A stretch of 9,998 nt of DNA from Methylobacterium sp. (GTDB lineage Bacteria; Pseudomonadota; Alphaproteobacteria; Rhizobiales; Beijerinckiaceae). Location: NCBI GenBank assembly GCA_020252865.1, contig JADCCH010000091.1, positions 1 through 9,998 on the forward strand, in the 5' to 3' direction. Shown here piece after piece: positions 6,500-9,998 of this stretch (position 1 is its first letter; each line of letters starts with the position of its first letter). Made by a program: the position numbers and the translations under genes. The notes beneath the pieces are model-generated. The model had not been told where the DNA came from. It made no database searches and worked only from the letters and a program-made list of their open reading frames with translations.

Positions 6500-7254
6500 C
6501 AACGACCAGTCCGGCCGCCGCCCCAGTCCCGGCGGGTTCGCTGCTCGCCGTGCGTGGCGTGAAGACCTATTATGGCAACATCATCGCGCTGAAGGGCGTG
6601 GATATTGACGTAAAGCAGGGCGAGATCGTCACGCTGATCGGCGCCAACGGCGCCGGCAAGTCGACACTGATGATGACCATCTTCGGCAAGCCGCAGGCCC
6701 GCGAGGGCCAGGTGATCTACGAGGGCCGCGACATCACCCGCATGCCGACCCATGAGATCGCGCGGCTCGGCATTGCGCAATCGCCCGAAGGGCGTCGCAT
6801 CTTTCCGCGGATGACCGTGCTCGAAAACCTGCAGATGGGCGCGACTGTGAACAACCTCGCCTATTTCGATCAGGATCTGGAGAAGGTCTGCACCATCTTC
6901 CCCCGCCTCAGGGAGCGCCTGCAGCAGCGTGGCGGCACGCTCTCGGGCGGCGAACAGCAGATGCTCGCCATCGCCCGTGCGCTGATGGCCCGGCCGAAGC
7001 TGCTTCTGCTGGATGAACCGTCGCTGGGCCTCGCTCCGCTGATCGTGCGGCAGATCTTCGAGGTCATCCGGGAAGTGAATCGCACCGACGGGATGACGAT
7101 CTTCCTCGTCGAACAGAATGCCTACCACGCGCTCAAACTCGCCCACCGGGCCTATGTGATGGTCAACGGCCTCATCACCATGAGTGGCACGGGCAAGGAG
7201 TTGCTCGCCAACCCGCAGGTGAAGGCGGCCTATCTGGAAGGGGGGCATCATTGA
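6496..7254 (+). CDS. livF: Branched-chain amino acid ABC transporter ATP-binding protein LivF
   Basis: 252-residue cytoplasmic ATPase, partner of LivG. Walker A is GANGAGKST (49-57), QSPEGRRIFPRMTVLENL is the family Q-loop region, the signature is LSGGEQQMLAIARAL (from 149), Walker B is LLLLDEPSLGLAP with Asp173/Glu174, and the H-loop position reads FLVEQNAYHALK. Glutamine in place of the H-loop histidine is usual in LivF and should not be read as decay. About 15 residues of alanine/proline-rich N-terminus precede the conserved domain. Internal starts are unlikely because the ATG at 6496 overlaps the livG stop (ATGA), which favours coupled translation. A repeat-filled spacer follows. Confidence 0.94.
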   Translation: MTTTSPAAAPVPAGSLLAVRGVKTYYGNIIALKGVDIDVKQGEIVTLIGANGAGKSTLMMTIFGKPQAREGQVIYEGRDITRMPTHEIARLGIAQSPEGRRIFPRMTVLENLQMGATVNNLAYFDQDLEKVCTIFPRLRERLQQRGGTLSGGEQQMLAIARALMARPKLLLLDEPSLGLAPLIVRQIFEVIREVNRTDGMTIFLVEQNAYHALKLAHRAYVMVNGLITMSGTGKELLANPQVKAAYLEGGHH

Positions 7255-7258
7255 GCAT

Positions 7259-7290
7259 GAGCAGCAAAAGTGGGAACCGGTTTTGCGTCC
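7259..7290. repeat. Extragenic palindromic repeat, copy B, downstream of livF
   Basis: GCAAAA (7264-7269) and TTTTGC (7281-7286) pair around the core GTGGGAACCGG. The core aligns with copy A (GTGGCTTCCGG) except for the three-base loop. The two base pairs flanking the A/T block are swapped relative to copy A (C-G and G-C instead of G-C and C-G), so pairing is kept while sequence changes. It lies five bases after the livF stop. Confidence 0.72.
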
Positions 7291-7330
7291 GCGAATGCGA
7301 ACCAGCAAAAATGAACATGACCAGCAATAA

Positions 7331-7360
7331 CTTGTCCCCGGGCTCGATCCGGGGATCCAC
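7331..7360. repeat. Second extragenic repeat type (GC-rich inverted repeat) in the livF spacer
   Basis: TCCCCGG (7335-7341) and CCGGGGA (7349-7355) are perfect reverse complements around GCTCGAT, within CTTGTCCCCGGGCTCGATCC and the following GGGGATCCAC. I recognise this as resembling a GC-rich intergenic repeat widespread in alphaproteobacteria that generates spurious peptides of the DPRxxPGD type on the opposite strand; here that frame reads MDPRIEPGDKLLL. It sits about 45 bases from the other repeat type, so the 148-base spacer is a mosaic of two repeat families. Confidence 0.6.
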
Positions 7361-7402
7361 GCCGATCCTGACCGCCCGAGAATGCGAAAAGGAAACTGAG
7401 TG

Positions 7403-7762
7403 ATGGATCTTCAGGGCATTCTCTACGAGGAACCGTCAATCTGGCTGTTCCTGCTTATCACCGCGGCGATGGGTGGCTGGGCCGCCTGGCGCACCGGCAT
7501 TGCCGTTGCGAAAACCTGGAAGCCGATCTGGATCCTGGTTCCCTACATGCTGCTTCTGGGGGCTGCCGTACGCTTCATCCATTTTGCGATGTTCCATGGC
7601 ACGCTGCTGTCGCCACGCTACTATATCGTTGATACCATTCTCATTTCTGTCGCCGCCTATATTGGCTGGCGGCACGAGCGTGCCAACCAGATGGCACGCC
7701 AATACGGCTTCGCCTTCGAGAAGAACTCGTTCATCTCGTGGCGCAGGAAAGCGGGGGCGTGA
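7403..7762 (+). CDS. Small conserved membrane protein of the liv locus (DUF6867-like)
   Basis: 119-residue protein of unknown function with three hydrophobic segments: about residues 13-31 (SIWLFLLITAAMGGWAAWR), 45-65 (IWILVPYMLLLGAAVRFIHFA) and 74-93 (YYIVDTILISVAAYIGWRHE). A basic/aromatic C-terminal tail of about 25 residues follows (RANQMARQYGFAFEKNSFISW). By sequence and by position between livF and the binding-protein gene it resembles the DUF6867 family found beside branched-chain amino acid transporters in Hyphomicrobiales; this is recalled, not searched. The ATG at 7403 follows AGGA (7390-7393) with nine bases between; a GTG directly before it (7400) is an alternative start adding one residue. 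Possible roles are an accessory or regulatory membrane subunit of the transporter. No catalytic motif is visible. Confidence 0.75.
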   Translation: MDLQGILYEEPSIWLFLLITAAMGGWAAWRTGIAVAKTWKPIWILVPYMLLLGAAVRFIHFAMFHGTLLSPRYYIVDTILISVAAYIGWRHERANQMARQYGFAFEKNSFISWRRKAGA

Positions 7763-7790
7763 AGCCTTCGCCCAGGGGAATTCAAGGCTG

Positions 7791-7819
7791 GTGACAGCAT
7801 GCTGAAAACCAGCTTTGAT
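7791..7819 (+). promoter_or_regulatory. Candidate sigma-70 promoter for livJ with an embedded palindrome
   Basis: GTGACA (7791-7796, 5 of 6 to TTGACA), 17 bases, then TTTGAT (7814-7819, 4 of 6 to TATAAT). The spacer contains the perfect 10-base palindrome CAGCATGCTG (7795-7804), which overlaps the last two bases of the -35 box. A larger imperfect inverted repeat (GCTGGT 7787-7792 with ACCAGC 7808-7813) surrounds it. Transcription would start near 7826, giving a leader of roughly 90 bases. The palindrome is well placed for an operator, but the same nested repeats could instead form a 3' hairpin of the upstream transcript. Confidence 0.4.
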
Positions 7820-7866
7820 GAGATCAGGCGCGACCTCTTTCCGGGGTCTCGTTTTGAGAACGCTTC

Positions 7867-7886
7867 GCGGGTGGCGTGTGACCCGC
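7867..7886 (+). promoter_or_regulatory. Hairpin in the livJ leader
   Basis: GCGGGT (7867-7872) pairs with ACCCGC (7881-7886) around an 8-base loop, ending 28 bases before the livJ start codon. The ribosome-binding site AGGGAG (7902-7907) lies outside the stem, so the hairpin would not block translation directly. A role in mRNA stability, giving more binding protein than membrane subunits, is plausible but unproven. Confidence 0.3.
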
Positions 7887-7914
7887 AACGTGAAAAATCA
7901 CAGGGAGAGACCTG

Positions 7915-9036
7915 ATGAAAAAGACCTTGTTGGCCGGTGTCGCCATGGCTGCAGCGCTCACGCTGTCGTCGGTGGCGCAGGCCCAGATCAAGATCGGCGT
8001 TGCCGGTCCGATCACCGGCCCGAACGCGGCCTTCGGCAAGCAGCTGGTCGATGGCACAGAGCAGGCGGTCGCGGATATCAACGCCGCTGGCGGCGTGCTC
8101 GGCCAGCGCTTCGCCCCGCCGGCAAAGGGCGACGATGTGTCCGACCCGAAGCAGGGCGTGTCGGTAGCGAACAAGTTCGTCGGTGACGGCATCAAGTTCG
8201 TCGTCGGCCACTTCAACTCGGGCGTGGTGATGCCGGCCTCGGAAGTCTATGCCGAGAACGGTATCCTGATGATCTCGCCTTCGGCGACGAACCCGAAGGT
8301 CACCGAGCGCGGCCTGTGGAACGTGTTCCGCACCTGCGGCCGCGATGACCAGCAGGGCGCGGTTGCGGCTGACTACATCGTGAAGAACCTCGCCAACAAG
8401 AAGGTCGCGGTCGTTCACGACAAGACCACCTATGGCCAGGGCCTCGCGGATGAAACCAGGAAGGCCATGAACGCCAAGGGCGTGCGCGAAGTCATCTATG
8501 AAGGCGTGAACACGGGCGAGAAGGACTTCTCGGCGCTCATCACCAAGATGAAGAATGCCGGCGTGGAAGTCGTCTACTGGGGCGGCCTGCATACCGAAGG
8601 TGGCCTCATCGTCCGCCAGATGCGCGACCAGGGCCTCAACGCGGTCATGATGTCGGGCGACGGCATCACCTCGGATGAGTTCGCGACCATCGGCGGGCCG
8701 GGCGTGGAAGGCACGCTGATGACCTTCCCGCCGGACCCGCGCAACCGTCCCGAAGCGGCCAAGGTCGTGGCGGCGTTCAAGGCCAAGGGCATCAACCCGG
8801 AAGCCTATACGCTCTACTCCTATGCGGCCGTGGAAGTGATGGCGCAGGCGGCGGAAGCCGCGAAGTCGCTCGACCCCAAGAAGGTTGCCGAGCAGATCAG
8901 GTCCGGTCAGAAGTTCAAGACCGTGATCGGCGAACTCTCCTTCGATAAGAAGGGCGACATCACCCGTCCGGACTACGTCATGTATACTTGGAAGAAGGGT
9001 GCTGACGGCAAGGTGACCTATATCCAGAACCCGTGA
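7915..9036 (+). CDS. livJ: Branched-chain amino acid ABC transporter periplasmic binding protein (LivJ/LivK type)
   Basis: 373-residue periplasmic binding protein (type I fold, LIV-binding family) that captures amino acids and delivers them to LivHM. The N-terminus is a clear Sec signal peptide: MKK, a hydrophobic stretch, then AQA with probable cleavage after residue 23, before QIKIGVAGPITG. Typical family stretches follow: GKQLVDGTEQAVADINAAGG, SDPKQGVSVANKFV, GHFNSGVVMPASEVYAENGI, SPSATNP, the hinge region YGQGLADETRKAM, and GGLHTEGGLIVRQMRDQG. Only one cysteine (in FRTCGRDDQQ) remains after processing, so the disulfide of E. coli LivJ is absent. AGGGAG at 7902-7907 is a good ribosome-binding site for the ATG at 7915. 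The 152-base leader with its own promoter candidate suggests separate, stronger expression. Ligand range (Leu/Ile/Val or broader) cannot be read from the sequence. Confidence 0.92.
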   Translation: MKKTLLAGVAMAAALTLSSVAQAQIKIGVAGPITGPNAAFGKQLVDGTEQAVADINAAGGVLGQRFAPPAKGDDVSDPKQGVSVANKFVGDGIKFVVGHFNSGVVMPASEVYAENGILMISPSATNPKVTERGLWNVFRTCGRDDQQGAVAADYIVKNLANKKVAVVHDKTTYGQGLADETRKAMNAKGVREVIYEGVNTGEKDFSALITKMKNAGVEVVYWGGLHTEGGLIVRQMRDQGLNAVMMSGDGITSDEFATIGGPGVEGTLMTFPPDPRNRPEAAKVVAAFKAKGINPEAYTLYSYAAVEVMAQAAEAAKSLDPKKVAEQIRSGQKFKTVIGELSFDKKGDITRPDYVMYTWKKGADGKVTYIQNP

Positions 9037-9050
9037 TCCGCGCGCGGATC
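9035..9050. repeat. Perfect 16-base palindrome overlapping the livJ stop codon
   Basis: GATCCGCGCGCGGATC is its own reverse complement. Its first two bases are the last two of the livJ TGA stop. It lies 10 bases before the terminator hairpin at 9061-9084, so the end of the livJ mRNA can carry two consecutive hairpins. Role is probably in 3'-end protection or termination; a DNA-binding site is also possible. Confidence 0.7.
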
Positions 9051-9060
9051 GCTATTCGGG

Positions 9061-9084
9061 AAAGCCCGCCGCAAGGCGGGCTTT
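9061..9084 (+). terminator. Rho-independent terminator of livJ
   Basis: AAAGCCCGCC (9061-9070) and GGCGGGCTTT (9075-9084) form a perfect 10-bp stem around a GCAA tetraloop. One further G-C pair (9060/9085) extends it, and a T-rich tail (TTCTTCGTTT) follows. It begins 24 bases after the livJ stop. Because the stem is symmetrical with A's on the left and T's on the right, it may also stop - strand transcripts arriving from the convergent ccdA gene. Confidence 0.88.
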
Positions 9085-9355
9085 CTTCGTTTCGGGGGGC
9101 AGATCCGACGCACCCGGCAGAAGAAGCAACCCCGCCGCGCCGAATAAAAATCGGCATGCGCCATATCGGGCCGGGCGAGCGAGGCCCGCGTCAGCGCCAC
9201 AAGCTGGTCCTTCGCGGCGAGATCGGCCTCGAGCAACATGCCCTCGGCATCATCGGTGCGCATTGGCCGTCTCGCGCCGCAGGATGATCGGCGCGGCCTT
9301 CATCGCCAACCGGCTCGTCGAGCAGCCGCTGACGCGCGCTCGATGCGGCCCCGCT
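9085..9355. other. Convergent spacer between livJ terminator and ccdA, no convincing gene
   Basis: Together with the palindrome and terminator this makes a 319-base stretch without an assigned gene. On the - strand, reading from 9263 to about 9140, codons keep strong G/C third positions (MRTDDAEGMLLEADLAAKDQ, then LVALTRASLARPDMAHADFY), after which the composition deteriorates into the terminator. A neighbouring - strand frame from 9303 to 9250 (MKAAPIILRRETANAHR) ends where the first begins, as a frameshifted reading would. I recognise no family and no good ribosome-binding site, so a decayed gene fragment is only a possibility. Confidence 0.4.
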
Positions 9356-9998
9356 TCAGCCGAGCCTGCCAAGTGCGGGGAAGGCTTCCAGCAGATAGAA
9401 GCCGAACTGGCTGATCGTGCCGGTGAGGAACAGAACGCCGGTGAGGATCAGCAGCACTCCCATGCCCTTCTCGACCATGCCGAGATTGGCGCGAAAACCT
9501 TTCAGGAACCGCAGGAAAGGCCCCATCGCGAAAGCGGCGAGCAGGAAGGGAAAGCCGAGCCCGGCGGAATAGACCGCGAGCAGGCCCGCGCCCTTACACA
9601 CCGTCGCTTCGCTGCCCGCCACCGCGAGCACGCCCGCGAGAACCGGGCCGATGCAGGGCGTCCAGCCAAACGCGAAAGCCAGGCCCATGACATAGGCGCC
9701 GCCGATGCCCGGCGGCCGGGAGACCTGCACACGCGCCTCGCGTGAAAGAAACGCGATGCGGAAAGCCCCGAGAAAATGCAGGCCCATGACGATGATCGCC
9801 ACGCCCGCGACCTGCGCGAGAAGATGCGCATAGGCCCGGAGAATCGCGCCGACGAGAGATGCGCCCGCGCCCAGGGCCACGAATACCGTGGAGAAACCCA
9901 GGACAAAGAACAGGGCCGCCAGCAGCACGCGGCGGCGCAAGGCGGAATCGATCTTCTCCTGCTGCGCCAGTTCGCTCACGCTCGTGCCGGCGATATAG
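9356..9998 (-). CDS. ccdA: CcdA/DsbD-type cytochrome c biogenesis membrane protein, 5' end outside the window
   Basis: C-terminal about 213 residues of a polytopic inner-membrane protein of the CcdA family, which passes reducing equivalents from cytoplasmic thioredoxin across the membrane to periplasmic thiol proteins such as those maturing cytochrome c. The frame remains open to the window edge, and the residues before the first possible start (YIAGTSVSEL, from 9997) match the conserved stretch that follows the first transmembrane helix in CcdA. The true start and the first redox cysteine (SPCVLP-type motif) are therefore beyond position 9998; the GTG at 9979 is internal. The second redox cysteine is present in FGWTPCIGPVLAG (codon 9655-9653). 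Hydrophobic segments follow each other as expected. The gene converges on livJ and is presumably unrelated to it functionally. Confidence 0.88.
   Translation of the reverse strand, partial: YIAGTSVSELAQQEKIDSALRRRVLLAALFFVLGFSTVFVALGAGASLVGAILRAYAHLLAQVAGVAIIVMGLHFLGAFRIAFLSREARVQVSRPPGIGGAYVMGLAFAFGWTPCIGPVLAGVLAVAGSEATVCKGAGLLAVYSAGLGFPFLLAAFAMGPFLRFLKGFRANLGMVEKGMGVLLILTGVLFLTGTISQFGFYLLEAFPALGRLG

Noticed and set aside
5564..6502. Long - strand frames opposite livG and, at 6442-7308 and 7657-8592, opposite livF and livJ
   Set aside because: All overlap strongly supported + strand genes and show no domain motifs of their own.
6496..7254. LivF as an inactive ATPase because its H-loop histidine is glutamine
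   Set aside because: VEQN at this position is normal for the LivF family; the Walker A, signature and Walker B motifs are intact.
7175..7360. - strand frame reading MDPRIEPGDKLLL
   Set aside because: A peptide of the kind produced by translating a widespread alphaproteobacterial intergenic repeat; not a real gene.

Overview
The window looks like a chromosomal segment of a high-GC alphaproteobacterium, most likely from the Hyphomicrobiales (Rhizobiales). Three things point there: strong G/C preference at third codon positions, LivG/LivF/LivM sequences of the alphaproteobacterial type, and two kinds of short extragenic repeat typical of that group sitting in the spacers. Genus cannot be resolved from the sequence alone. 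All complete genes are on the + strand; one partial gene enters from the right edge on the - strand.

Region 1 (1-2915) holds a three-gene amino-acid catabolic unit. A two-subunit aconitase X (large subunit 213-1466, small 'swivel' subunit 1463-1876, overlapping by 4 bases) is followed after 22 bases by a proline racemase / 4-hydroxyproline 2-epimerase family enzyme (1899-2915) that keeps both catalytic cysteines. Bacterial aconitase X is known as cis-3-hydroxy-L-proline dehydratase, so this is probably a hydroxyproline-degradation module. The expected partners (reductase for delta1-pyrroline-2-carboxylate, D-hydroxyproline oxidase, regulator) are not in the window. The leader carries four 14-base tandem repeats.

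Region 2 (2916-9036) is a complete branched-chain (hydrophobic) amino acid ABC transporter of the HAAT type: permeases livH and livM, ATPases livG and livF, a small conserved three-segment membrane protein (DUF6867-like), and the periplasmic binding protein livJ. The 262-base spacer before livH contains a perfect 9-bp inverted repeat and a sigma-54-like -24/-12 element. The spacers after livM and after livF each contain a copy of the same hairpin-forming repeat, and the stem bases next to the conserved core differ in a compensatory way. livJ has its own 152-base leader with a plausible sigma-70 promoter wrapped around a 10-bp palindrome, and ends in a strong intrinsic terminator. Permeases, ATPases and binding protein would act together to import amino acids. 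Whether hydroxyprolines handled by region 1 are among the substrates is only a suggestion from proximity.

Region 3 (9037-9998) has a 319-base convergent spacer without a convincing gene and then the C-terminal part of a CcdA/DsbD-type thiol-disulfide membrane transporter on the - strand, truncated by the window edge.

I did not find a clearly undescribed multi-gene system. The most interesting signals are regulatory and repeat structures in the spacers, and the small uncharacterised membrane protein inside the transporter locus.
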